Of a stretch of 64,000 nucleotides of DNA, positions 43,152-51,283 are shown one piece after another. Origin of the DNA: JBDGYW01 sp964518955 (lineage in GTDB: Bacteria > Gemmatimonadota > Gemmatimonadetes > Gemmatimonadales > GWC2-71-9); the NCBI GenBank assembly GCA_964518955.1, contig CAZFHS010000031.1, positions 1-64,000 on the forward strand, read 5' to 3'. Both the position numbers and the translations under genes were made by a program. The notes under the pieces were generated by a model that was not told the origin of the DNA, did no database searches, and saw only the letters and a program-made list of their open reading frames with translations. Positions within the stretch are counted from its first letter, which is position 1, and the number at the start of each line of letters is the position of its first letter.

Positions 43152-45911
43152 TTACTCCACCCTCATCGCCTCCACCGGATCAACCGCTGCCGCTCGGCGC
43201 GCTGGCAAGTATGCTGCGGCCACTGCCACAAGCAGAAGGGCCGTTGCCACACCACCGTATGTGAGCGGATCGAGTGCCTCTACTCCAAAGAGTATTCCGC
43301 CAAGAAGCCGGGTGAGAGCCCTTGCGCACGCGAGGCCCACGACAATTCCCAATGTCACGATCTTCGCGCCGTCTCCAACCACCTTCTGCACCACCTCTCG
43401 TTGCCTCGCACCGAGAGCCATGTGGACTGCGATCTCTTGCCTACGTTGTGCTACCGAATAGGAGAGCACTCCGTAAAGGCCGATGGTACCGAGCACGACG
43501 GCAAGACACGCCGCGATTCCCAGCGTTACCATGGTGAACGTCAACTGAACGATTGACTCTGCCACGATATCCGCGCCTGCTCGAATACCGGCGATAGGGA
43601 TGTTGAAATCCACATCCCAAACCGCCGAGGGTATTGATTGAGCCACTGCACTGGGATTTTCCGATCGTACAATGAAGGTGGCCGTCGAAACCGACCATCC
43701 ATCATCCCCATCGATGCCCATGAGCGGCAGGTAGATGAGTGGCCGGGGATCCTGTCTCGCCCCGTTCTCGCGCGTTGCACCAACGACACCTGCCACGCTA
43801 TACCATCGGTCGGGTTGTTGGCCGAAACGCACCTGTTTGCCCACCGGATTGTCATCCGGCCAGAAGCGGTCAACGAACAGCTGATTGACTAGCACCTGCC
43901 CTGCGCCGCCATGATTGTCCGCCGGTGAAAACGTCTGGCCCGCGACCAAGCGGATGCCCATCGTCTCTACGTAACCGCTCGACACGTACTTGTGATCGAG
44001 CAATGGACGAGGTTCCTCCTCCGCTATGCGGGACCCCATCACCTCAAACGTGGTGGCCGGCATCCCATCCGCGACAGGCATTACCGACGTCAAGGCGGCC
44101 GCTTCCACACCTGGCAGTGCACGGAGCTGGTCGAGGACATCCTCATGGAATGCCGTCTTTTCAGTCGGTGTCGGATACCTGCTCTCAGGTAGAGAGATCT
44201 TGAAGGTGAGGATCTTATCGTACCCAAAACCAAGGTCGGTTCCGTACACCTCCCAAAAACTCCGCACTAGTAATCCTGAGCCCACCATCAGCACGAGAGC
44301 CAGAGCGGTTTGGGCAACCACCAAGACTGCCCGTGAGCGCTCCCGCCTCGGCCCCGACGTGCTCGCATTTCCGCCTTGTTTCAGTGCGGCAAACAGGGCA
44401 GAAGGTGAAACACGCAGGAGAGGAGCAAGCCCAAAAAGAAGCACCGACAAGACAGTTGCGCCCAAAGTGAATAGAAGCACGTGAGCATCTACACCCACCT
44501 CGTCCAGCCTAGGCAACTGCGGCGGCGCGTGGCTCAGCAATGCAGGCACACCCAGCCATGCCGCAAACAACCCGAACGCAGCACCGGCAAACGCCAGCAG
44601 CGAACTCTCCGTCAGGCTTTGTCGAAGTAGCACGTCCCTCGTTGCCCCAAGCGCCGCACGGACGGCCGATTCCCTGCACCGAATCTCGCCACGAATGAGC
44701 ACGAGATTCGCCACGTTGGTACACGCGATGAGCAGGACAAAGCCCACCGTCCCGAGAAGGATCCAAAGGGGCCGTTCGAGCGAACCAACCATATCTTCTT
44801 TCATGCTTCGCACAACCGGGGCATACTGCCCGTCGACAATCAGCCTCCGCCAGTCGGAGCCCTCCGGGTAGTACGTCTCAACGATCCGTTCCATGATGGG
44901 AGCGAGCTGCGCCTGCGCTTGGGTGGCCGATACGCCCGCCGCCAAACGGCCGATAGTGGGGTAGGTGAAATTCCACGGAGCTCGCTCCAGGTCTAACCTG
45001 ACGGGCACCCAAACATCGATTCCTCCGGGATAATCGAAGCCACGAGGCATCACGCCCACGACCTGGTGCACCTCCCCGTTCACGTTCAGCGTGGTCTCCA
45101 GAGCATCCCGATCACTGCCGAACCGTCGCTGCCAGAGCCCGTGGCTGATCAGCACCACGCGAGGAGCGCCCGGCAAATCCTCTTCAGCGGAAAATGTTCG
45201 ACCCAGAGATGCATTTACGCCGAGTGTTGGGAAAAGCGTGTGGGTGGCGGCAACCGCCCGGACGTCCTCTGGATCCCCGGACCCCGTGAGGCTACCTGGA
45301 ATCCGATGGTACATACCCATGCCTGAGAATGCTGAGCTCTCCGACCGGTATATGGAGTAGTAGTGCGCGGACGTTGACATCCGGTTGTACCCCACCGCCG
45401 GTGCCGTTCCGAATACGTTTACCAGTTGGCCGGATTCGGGATAGTCGAGCGGCTGCAGAAGCACACCGTTCACGACACTGAAAATCGCGGTGTTGGCTCC
45501 TATGCCGAGCGCTAGCGTGAGCACCGCAACGAAGGTATAGCGCGGGGTTCTCAACAGTGACCGCATCGTGTACGCCCAGCCCTTTACGAACCTCTCGAAC
45601 ATCGGATCGCCCTTTCCACGACTACCACCTCCCGATCCACCCCGCCAATACCTCGGCTCGCCTATCCATTTTCCGAGCAGTTTGTCACGTATGCTGTGGA
45701 AAGCAACGCTCCTGGCTTCCTGTCTGTACCAGTCGTCCGCGGCTATGTGGTCCATTCCAGCCCGCTGAACATACTGCTCACTCAGATCGCCAATAATGCT
45801 GTCGCCAACGGTGCCTCTCGGTAACACGCGGAAAAGAAGCGCCTCCCATACTCGAGGTGGCTTGTGTCGTTGCCCCGCAGAATCTGAGCTCAAACTGTCA
45901 ACCACCGACAT
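43152..45911 (-). CDS. ADOP-family ABC permease (MacB/FtsX-like)
   Basis: 919 residues. An N-terminal prefix domain (about 20-95, VLPRGTVGDSIIGDLSEQY) is followed by a MacB-type permease: first TM segment RTPRYTFVAVLTLALGIGANTAIFSVVNGVLL, periplasmic core, three-helix FtsX block (LLIACTNVANLVLIRGEIRCRESAVRAALGATRDVLLRQSLTES), then a second complete MacB core/FtsX half ending LLLVAVAAAYLPARRAAAVDPVEAMRVE. This duplicated layout without an ATPase gene is the Acidobacterial duplicated orphan permease type. The transport substrate is unknown. It overlaps the padR gene by 14 nt and is presumably repressed by it. Confidence 0.92.
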   Translation of the reverse strand: MSVVDSLSSDSAGQRHKPPRVWEALLFRVLPRGTVGDSIIGDLSEQYVQRAGMDHIAADDWYRQEARSVAFHSIRDKLLGKWIGEPRYWRGGSGGGSRGKGDPMFERFVKGWAYTMRSLLRTPRYTFVAVLTLALGIGANTAIFSVVNGVLLQPLDYPESGQLVNVFGTAPAVGYNRMSTSAHYYSIYRSESSAFSGMGMYHRIPGSLTGSGDPEDVRAVAATHTLFPTLGVNASLGRTFSAEEDLPGAPRVVLISHGLWQRRFGSDRDALETTLNVNGEVHQVVGVMPRGFDYPGGIDVWVPVRLDLERAPWNFTYPTIGRLAAGVSATQAQAQLAPIMERIVETYYPEGSDWRRLIVDGQYAPVVRSMKEDMVGSLERPLWILLGTVGFVLLIACTNVANLVLIRGEIRCRESAVRAALGATRDVLLRQSLTESSLLAFAGAAFGLFAAWLGVPALLSHAPPQLPRLDEVGVDAHVLLFTLGATVLSVLLFGLAPLLRVSPSALFAALKQGGNASTSGPRRERSRAVLVVAQTALALVLMVGSGLLVRSFWEVYGTDLGFGYDKILTFKISLPESRYPTPTEKTAFHEDVLDQLRALPGVEAAALTSVMPVADGMPATTFEVMGSRIAEEEPRPLLDHKYVSSGYVETMGIRLVAGQTFSPADNHGGAGQVLVNQLFVDRFWPDDNPVGKQVRFGQQPDRWYSVAGVVGATRENGARQDPRPLIYLPLMGIDGDDGWSVSTATFIVRSENPSAVAQSIPSAVWDVDFNIPIAGIRAGADIVAESIVQLTFTMVTLGIAACLAVVLGTIGLYGVLSYSVAQRRQEIAVHMALGARQREVVQKVVGDGAKIVTLGIVVGLACARALTRLLGGILFGVEALDPLTYGGVATALLLVAVAAAYLPARRAAAVDPVEAMRVE

Positions 45912-46233
45912 TCAGGACTTCGTCGAGGCCCTGTGTGAGGTTGCGGAGTGCGCGCTGGTGGGCGCGCAGCGCCTCCATCCCGGGTTCCGTAACGGAAAAG
46001 ATGCGCGCCGCGTGCCCGCCCCGTTCGGGCGTTGAATCCGCCACCCGCCAGGTCAGGTAACCCTTCGACTCGAGTCGCTCCAGTGCCGAATACAGAGCAC
46101 CGCGCGATACACGCCGGGCTGCGCGTTCCTCGAGTTGAACGCTGATCGAACTGCCGGTCGCTTTGTCTTCGAGTTGAAGCACTGCAAGCAGGAGTAGTTG
46201 TTCGAACTCGCCGAGGGACGCTTGTCGTTTCAT
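45898..46233 (-). CDS. PadR-family transcriptional regulator
   Basis: 111 residues with a winged-helix PadR domain: LGEFEQLLLLAVLQLEDKATGSSISVQLEERAARRVSRGALYSALERLESKGYLTWRVADSTPERGGHAARIFSVTEPGMEALRAHQRALRNL. PadR proteins repress adjacent genes and often themselves. Its 3' end overlaps the ADOP permease start by 14 nt, forming an operon seen repeatedly in ADOP-bearing genomes. A perfect 11-bp inverted repeat covers its own promoter upstream. ATG at 46231-46233. Confidence 0.93.
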   Translation of the reverse strand: MKRQASLGEFEQLLLLAVLQLEDKATGSSISVQLEERAARRVSRGALYSALERLESKGYLTWRVADSTPERGGHAARIFSVTEPGMEALRAHQRALRNLTQGLDEVLNVGG

Positions 46234-46249
46234 CTGTACGATCGCCTCA

Positions 46250-46300
46250 ATGTCTGTTTACCCGACATTGCATGTTAAACAGACATCGACAGATCGTCAA
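46250..46300 (-). promoter_or_regulatory. padR promoter with 11-bp inverted-repeat operator
   Basis: On the minus strand TTGACG (plus 46295-46300), a 17-nt spacer and TAACAT (plus 46272-46277) form a sigma-70-type promoter. The perfect inverted repeat ATGTCTGTTTA / TAAACAGACAT (46250-46260 and 46276-46286) overlaps the -10 and start region, an ideal site for PadR autorepression of the padR-ADOP operon. Confidence 0.75.
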
Positions 46301-46334
46301 TGAGTTCGGCAACCGATTTGTCGAGGCACCTATA

Positions 46335-46364
46335 TTGACAAAATGGTATTATGGTACGTATAAG
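46335..46364 (+). promoter_or_regulatory. Sigma-70-type promoter of the cupin gene
   Basis: TTGACA (46335-46340), an 18-nt spacer, then TATAAG (46359-46364), followed by AGGAGG and the cupin ATG at 46408. The -35 matches consensus. It diverges from the padR promoter about 35 bp away. Confidence 0.65.
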
Positions 46365-46407
46365 TCATTTACCGCAATCAACTGACTCACGTACAGGAGG
46401 CTGCACC

Positions 46408-46803
46408 ATGCGAATAGCCAAAGATGACGTACCTGTGAAGATCGATGTGCCAGGTGCCGTCGCGCGGCAGCAAACCGATTTTGGAGACGCTACAGGCTAC
46501 AGTAAGATCGGCGGGGAGTATTTCTCATTCGGCGCCGGGACTGATATTACACCACTGCTGCACGGCCTGGAAGACGACATGTGCCAGAGCCCACACTGGG
46601 GATACGTCCTGGATGGCTCTGTGACGACAACGTTCACGAACGGGGAGCAGGAGCTGACCAGCAAGGGGGACCTGTTCTACTGGCCGCCGGGGCATACGGT
46701 GCGAGCTGACGAAGACGCCGAGCTCATCTTGTTCAGCCCCCAAGAAGAACACAGTCACGTAATCAACCACGTGCTCGGCAATATCAACGGGAACGGCGGC
46801 TAA
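46408..46803 (+). CDS. Small cupin-domain protein
   Basis: 131 residues in a single cupin fold: SKIGGEYFSFGAGTDITPLL, CQSPHWGYVLDGSVTTTFTNGEQELTSKGDLFYWPPGHTVRADEDAELILFSPQEEH. The second cupin motif (GDLFYWPPGHTV) is good; the first has a single His (SPHWGYVLDG), so metal binding may be partial. The frame is open upstream to 46351 but AGGAGG 8 nt before the ATG at 46408 sets the start. Substrate unknown. Divergent from the padR operon. Confidence 0.85.
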   Translation: MRIAKDDVPVKIDVPGAVARQQTDFGDATGYSKIGGEYFSFGAGTDITPLLHGLEDDMCQSPHWGYVLDGSVTTTFTNGEQELTSKGDLFYWPPGHTVRADEDAELILFSPQEEHSHVINHVLGNINGNGG

Positions 46804-46826
46804 GAGACTTTCGACCTACCCCCAAT

Positions 46827-46930
46827 ACCGCTCTACCGCCGGTGCGGGGTCGAGTGGTGGTGGGGTACTGCCGGGTGGGGCGGTGTTGGGGCAGTGTGGT
46901 ACCGCCCCACCGCCCTACCGCTCTACCGTC
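46827..46930. repeat. 8-bp repeats (TACCGCCN family) and G-rich spacer
   Basis: One partial array near 46827-46842 and a second at 46899-46930 (TACCGCCC, CACCGCCC, TACCGCTC, TACCGTCC) flank a G-rich stretch. The last unit covers the stop codon region of the M20 amidohydrolase gene. Confidence 0.65.
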
Positions 46931-48518
46931 CCCGAAGCCTCGTCGAATCCGTCTCCAGTGTCGGATACGCCACGCCTAGCTGCTCGAGATAGGTGTCGAA
47001 GCGGCTCGGGTCGTAAACGAACGGTTCGGTGAGAGGGCGCCATTTCTCCATCTTGTCGGCGTTCAGATGAATCGGAGGCTGTGTTCCCTCGGGAATGAGC
47101 GAGACCCACTGGTAGTCCTTCGTCTGCACCTCGCGGTGATACCGCCATGCTTCCTCCACCAACGCCGGGTCGCGCAACACGTCAATCGCAGTCATCGCAA
47201 TCACCTGCGCGCCGTGGTTTGAGCCCTTGTGTGCGATCGGAGTAGCCGCGGCTATACCACTCGACCAGTGATGGCCGGTCATGCCTGGGATGTTTGCAGG
47301 GTAGCGCAGACGAACCGTAGGAACGTTCCACGAGACCTCCGCGATATCATCACTGCCGCCGCCCATACCTTGGCTCGCCTCGCGAAGTGTATCGACCGTG
47401 GTACGGAGGCTGTCGACGTCGGCACCGTACATGCGCTGCGCAGCCTTGGCCAGTGTAAAATCGGACTCGGACCAATCGGGCATTCCGACACGGTCGATGT
47501 TTTCCTGCATACGTTCTGCCAGTGGCTTACTCATCGTCGAGGGCCATGCAGAACCGAGCACACGCTCTTCCATCGTGGTCGACGTCATCATGGCTGCTGC
47601 TTCAGCCATGGTTTGGCCGAGTTCGTGGAGGTCTCTGATGCGGTCGTAATCGAGTTCGCGGAAGTAATACCAGACTGTCGCCTCTCCTGGCACGACGTTC
47701 GGCTGGTTGCCGCCGTTCGCCACCACATAGTGCGAGCGCTGGTGAAGTCGCAGGTGCTCGCGGCGGAAGTTCCAGCCCACATTCATCAGTTCCACCGCAT
47801 CGAGCGCGCTGCGACCGGACCACGGTGAACCCGCTCCGTGCGCCGTTCTTCCGTGGAACGTGAACATGGTGGAAACCAAGCCGGATCCTGAGATACCCCA
47901 GCCGGTAGTCATGCTGCGACCCACATGCGTCGAGAGCATGATGTCCATGTCTTCAAAAAGGCCAGCCATCACCATGTATGTGCGGGAAGCAACGAGCTCC
48001 TCCGCGACGCCCGGAATCACTTTCAACGTGCCCTCGAGTGCGTGACGCTCCATGACGCGCTTGACTGCGATGGCCGCCGTGATGTCTACTGACGGAGTCG
48101 TGTTGTGGCCTTCACCGTGGCCCGGCCCGCCCGGTACCAGCGCCTCCTGCCAGGGCACACCTGGCTTCTGGTTCGTCTCCGGCAAACCGTCGAAGTCTCC
48201 CATAAACCCGACCACCGGGCTTCCGCTTCCCCAGGTGGCCACGTAGTTGGTGGGCATGCCGGCGGAACCCCTCTCGACCTCGAACCCTTCTTGGCGGAGG
48301 ACCCCGGTCAAATAATCGGCGGTCCAAAATTCCTGAAAGCCCAACTCACTGAAACTGTAGACCATGTCCACAATTTCCTGGGTGAGCTTTGCGAGCGAAA
48401 TGACCTCTTGGCGCACCTCTTCGCGTAGATCTTCGACTGACGGTCGTTGAGCGAGCGCGGGTGCGGACAGAAACCCGAGCAGACAGATGCAAAGAACCAG
48501 AGTACGAGCCTTAATCAT
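46923..48518 (-). CDS. Secreted M20D-type amidohydrolase
   Basis: 531 residues from ATG 48516-48518 (AGGAGC upstream; the open frame upstream is not used). Signal peptide about 1-23 (to ALAQ). The fold matches AbgB / aminoacylase-like M20D peptidases: SFSELGFQEFWTADYL, VGFMGDFDGLPE, GTLKVIPGVAEEL, FHGRTAHGAGSPWSGRSALDAVELMNVG, and a late GSNHGAQVIAMTA. The metal-ligand segment reads GHGEGHNTTPSV where family members have Cys before GHN, so one Mn/Zn ligand is replaced by Glu. Probable periplasmic hydrolase of an N-acyl amino acid or peptide-like amide. Confidence 0.88.
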   Translation of the reverse strand: MIKARTLVLCICLLGFLSAPALAQRPSVEDLREEVRQEVISLAKLTQEIVDMVYSFSELGFQEFWTADYLTGVLRQEGFEVERGSAGMPTNYVATWGSGSPVVGFMGDFDGLPETNQKPGVPWQEALVPGGPGHGEGHNTTPSVDITAAIAVKRVMERHALEGTLKVIPGVAEELVASRTYMVMAGLFEDMDIMLSTHVGRSMTTGWGISGSGLVSTMFTFHGRTAHGAGSPWSGRSALDAVELMNVGWNFRREHLRLHQRSHYVVANGGNQPNVVPGEATVWYYFRELDYDRIRDLHELGQTMAEAAAMMTSTTMEERVLGSAWPSTMSKPLAERMQENIDRVGMPDWSESDFTLAKAAQRMYGADVDSLRTTVDTLREASQGMGGGSDDIAEVSWNVPTVRLRYPANIPGMTGHHWSSGIAAATPIAHKGSNHGAQVIAMTAIDVLRDPALVEEAWRYHREVQTKDYQWVSLIPEGTQPPIHLNADKMEKWRPLTEPFVYDPSRFDTYLEQLGVAYPTLETDSTRLRGR

Positions 48519-48625
48519 ACAGGTGCTCCTGGTTGGAGGGACAGGTTCACACCTAGAAAATATGAGCAGATGTACGCGAGTACGCGAAGGGGGACGCTGA
48601 AGGTTGGTTAGATTTCTCTGCGATT

Positions 48626-49930
48626 CTACCCAGGCACTTCCTCTTCGATTGCCTCCTTGAGAGTCTCGAGCAACACAGCATTGTCGATCGGTTTGGGCAC
48701 AAAACGGTGCACGATGCCGGGCACGCCCGGCCACGAAACCCTCTCCCGCATCGATTCGGACATATAGATCACGCGCAGGTCCGGCACGGCAGCAGTGAGC
48801 TTGTCGACGAGAGTGAATCCACTCGTGCGCGGCATTGTCAAGCTGGTGATGAGAACGTGGTAAGGATCTTTCGCCTCGATCATCATTCGCGACGCTTCTT
48901 GTGCGCTGCTCGTTTCCTCCGGGAGATACCCATGTTCCTTCAACAGGGTAGCTAGTGCCTCCCTCACTTCTGCATCTCCATCGACCACTAAGACGCGGCG
49001 GCGTTGCTGTGGGGTGGATATGCGAGGTGCTGACGGCCGGTCAACCACCCATGCGTCATCCGTAGCCACCTCGACTCTGTCGCGACCTGCGTCTTTGGCG
49101 GCGTACAGGGCGCGGTCGGCTGCGGCCACTAAGACCTCATGCGAGCCCATGCCTTCCTGATACAATGCGACCCCTCCGCTGACACTCACCTGACCCCATG
49201 GCAGTTCCGTATTTTTGATCGCCTCGCGAACGCGATTGGCGAATATGAGAATGCCCTCGCGGTCAACATCCGAGACCACCGAGATGAACTCCTCACCACC
49301 ATATCGGCCCGAGACATTCTGCCTTCGCGTAAACGTCTGAAGAACTGTGCCGAATGTGCGCAGTACCTCATCGCCCACCGCGTGGCCATAGCGATCGTTG
49401 AATTGCTTGAAGTGGTCGATATCGTACATCACGACGCCCAACTTGCGCCCCCGCAATGCAGCCCCAAACTCGCGGTCCAATGCGATTTCGACATGCCGTC
49501 GGTTGGGGAGGTTGGTGAGTTGATCGGCGAGCGCCAGACCTTCGACCTTGCGACGCTCTCGGTGTAGTAGCTCCGCAAATATCGCGATGCCGATCGTGAT
49601 CACTAGAAAGTTGACAATGATGAGGAGCAGCCATCCCCAATCAGGGGCTGCCAGCCCGAATACCTGAAGTAGAATCTGGCTGATCGTAAGCGCGACCATT
49701 CCGGCCGCAACAGCCAACGCAGCACCCGTCAACCCACGGTAATAGGTCAGTAGGAACGCGGGGACCAGAGCCGATAGCGAAACCAGAAACCCGTACTCTT
49801 CTCCAGCGAGTTCGGGAGCGACAAGGCCTGAGATGACGGGTACGGCTAGGGCGATTATCGATAGAATAAGCGCTTTCCGAGGAACCGTTCTCGAGATCAC
49901 GTCCCGCGATGAGCCCATGATGGCCGTCAT
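48626..49930 (-). CDS. Membrane diguanylate cyclase with degenerate receiver domain
   Basis: 434 residues. Five to six TM helices (about 18-122), then a GGDEF domain with LTNLPNRR, DIDHFKQFND and active-site GGEEF at 211-215. The usual RxxD inhibitory site reads RRQN (Asp replaced), so product inhibition may be lost. The C-terminal receiver-like domain (about 311-430) keeps VVDGD and the Lys in FVPKPID, but the phospho-acceptor position in LITSLTMP is Ser363 instead of Asp, so it cannot be phosphorylated normally. GGDEF before REC is the reverse of the usual order. Synthesises c-di-GMP, which could feed into the adjacent fibre operon, but this is only positional. Confidence 0.92.
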   Translation of the reverse strand: MTAIMGSSRDVISRTVPRKALILSIIALAVPVISGLVAPELAGEEYGFLVSLSALVPAFLLTYYRGLTGAALAVAAGMVALTISQILLQVFGLAAPDWGWLLLIIVNFLVITIGIAIFAELLHRERRKVEGLALADQLTNLPNRRHVEIALDREFGAALRGRKLGVVMYDIDHFKQFNDRYGHAVGDEVLRTFGTVLQTFTRRQNVSGRYGGEEFISVVSDVDREGILIFANRVREAIKNTELPWGQVSVSGGVALYQEGMGSHEVLVAAADRALYAAKDAGRDRVEVATDDAWVVDRPSAPRISTPQQRRRVLVVDGDAEVREALATLLKEHGYLPEETSSAQEASRMMIEAKDPYHVLITSLTMPRTSGFTLVDKLTAAVPDLRVIYMSESMRERVSWPGVPGIVHRFVPKPIDNAVLLETLKEAIEEEVPG

Positions 49931-50077
49931 ATCCCGAAACCTCCAACAGTTGTTGACGAGACATCGAATCTGTCGTCACAGCATGGCGTTCGCTAGTGCC
50001 TGGCTGGATGAGGCAGGAAAACCACTGATGATTATCTGATTCTACCCGTGTTGTGGCCGCTGACGTTGCCCGTACGC

Positions 50078-51265
50078 TCAGCTGTTTCCTGCCTCAACCA
50101 GCCGGCGGAGCAGCGCCCTGAGCGTCTCCTCCGCCAGTTTTGCCTTCGCTGTCACCATGAACACCCCGAAGCTCACGGTACCCGTGGTGATCGGATACGC
50201 TTCAGTAGGCGGGATGATTCTTAGGGCTGTCACCCGCGGCAGCGCAGAGGAATTGGCAGGTCCCGACCTGGACACGACCATCGTGATACGCTCACCCGAT
50301 TCAGTGAGCTGTGCCACTCGTATCCTTGGGCGGGTACCAGTAGCCGGCATTGCAAGGCTTTCCACCCATAGGTCCGCGATGATTGCGACGGGGCGCCCGA
50401 GAACCGCTGCGGCTTCAGCCTGATTGGTGGTTACCCAATCACCCGCACCAAGTTCTTCGTCCGGCTCCAGTGCACTGGGAGGGCCGCGCAGTTCCACGTT
50501 GAGTTCGATGCTTTCTCCGACCGCGCCCAAAACCGTTTCTGTGCCGGGCAAAAACCCTTCGAGCTCAACCGCAACTGACAGCGATCCCGCAGGCAGCGCC
50601 TCGAATGAGAAGCTCCCCCCAGCATCGGTGGTGGTCGCGAACTCCGTGCCGATAATGGACACCGCTGCTCCTGCAAGCTGCGCCCCCGTACCGAACGCAC
50701 GAACCGACCCAGCGATCGACACCGTTGGTGGCATATCCTCAACCGCGGCGGCTGCTGGCTCGGCCTCTTGCTGCACCGGCTCAGGTGGCGGCGGAAGCGT
50801 GACCGCGGTATCAGGTCGAGCTACCGGCTCTGGAATCTCTGCAACAGGGGGCTCCACAGCAGCACGTTCAGGTTGTTCCGCGACTCTCGGGACTGCAGCA
50901 GCGACGCTGGCTTCTGCTCGGCCAGAGGGTTCTTCGACGATGGCGCTGTCTTGCCTCGTTGAGTCTGTGACTACGACTGGTACATCGGCTTCCGCCACCT
51001 GCGCAACCTCTGCGCTGAGGTCGGGCGTCGTCGTAGACACAGCCCGTGACCCTGTTCCACCTGCTAAGAACGGATTCGCGAACCAGCCCGCCGCCACAGC
51101 TACAATCGCGGTAGCAGCAACACTCAGCCAAAACACCGGACGTTTCCGCAACGGTGTGGTTGTCGACGAGTCCAGTCGCTTTTCGCGTGTTTCCCCACGC
51201 GCCTGTTCGACCTGGGGAAAGTTCGATCCTCGAGGGAGATGGTCAACCAGTTGCACCAGGCTCAC
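50078..51265 (-). CDS. Single-TM protein with carboxypeptidase-regulatory-like domain
   Basis: 395 residues, not otherwise recognised. One TM helix (about 45-68, FWLSVAATAIVAVAAGWFA) separates a short cytoplasmic N-terminus from a Pro/Ala/Glu-rich linker (about 80-180), a carboxypeptidase regulatory / Ig-like domain (VSIAGSVRAFGTGAQLAGAAVSIIGTEFATTTDAGGSFSFEALPAG, about 180-260) and a C-terminal domain. Start GTG with AGAGGAA upstream, 18 nt after the DUF4388 gene, so it is the last gene of the fibre operon. It may anchor or regulate the assembly. Confidence 0.75.
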   Translation of the reverse strand: MSLVQLVDHLPRGSNFPQVEQARGETREKRLDSSTTTPLRKRPVFWLSVAATAIVAVAAGWFANPFLAGGTGSRAVSTTTPDLSAEVAQVAEADVPVVVTDSTRQDSAIVEEPSGRAEASVAAAVPRVAEQPERAAVEPPVAEIPEPVARPDTAVTLPPPPEPVQQEAEPAAAAVEDMPPTVSIAGSVRAFGTGAQLAGAAVSIIGTEFATTTDAGGSFSFEALPAGSLSVAVELEGFLPGTETVLGAVGESIELNVELRGPPSALEPDEELGAGDWVTTNQAEAAAVLGRPVAIIADLWVESLAMPATGTRPRIRVAQLTESGERITMVVSRSGPANSSALPRVTALRIIPPTEAYPITTGTVSFGVFMVTAKAKLAEETLRALLRRLVEAGNS

Positions 51266-51283
51266 GGGTGTTCCTCTGCCCTC

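Noticed and set aside
7087..46930. Octamer arrays as CRISPR
   Set aside because: Units are 8 bp and contiguous, with no unique spacers and no cas genes in the window.
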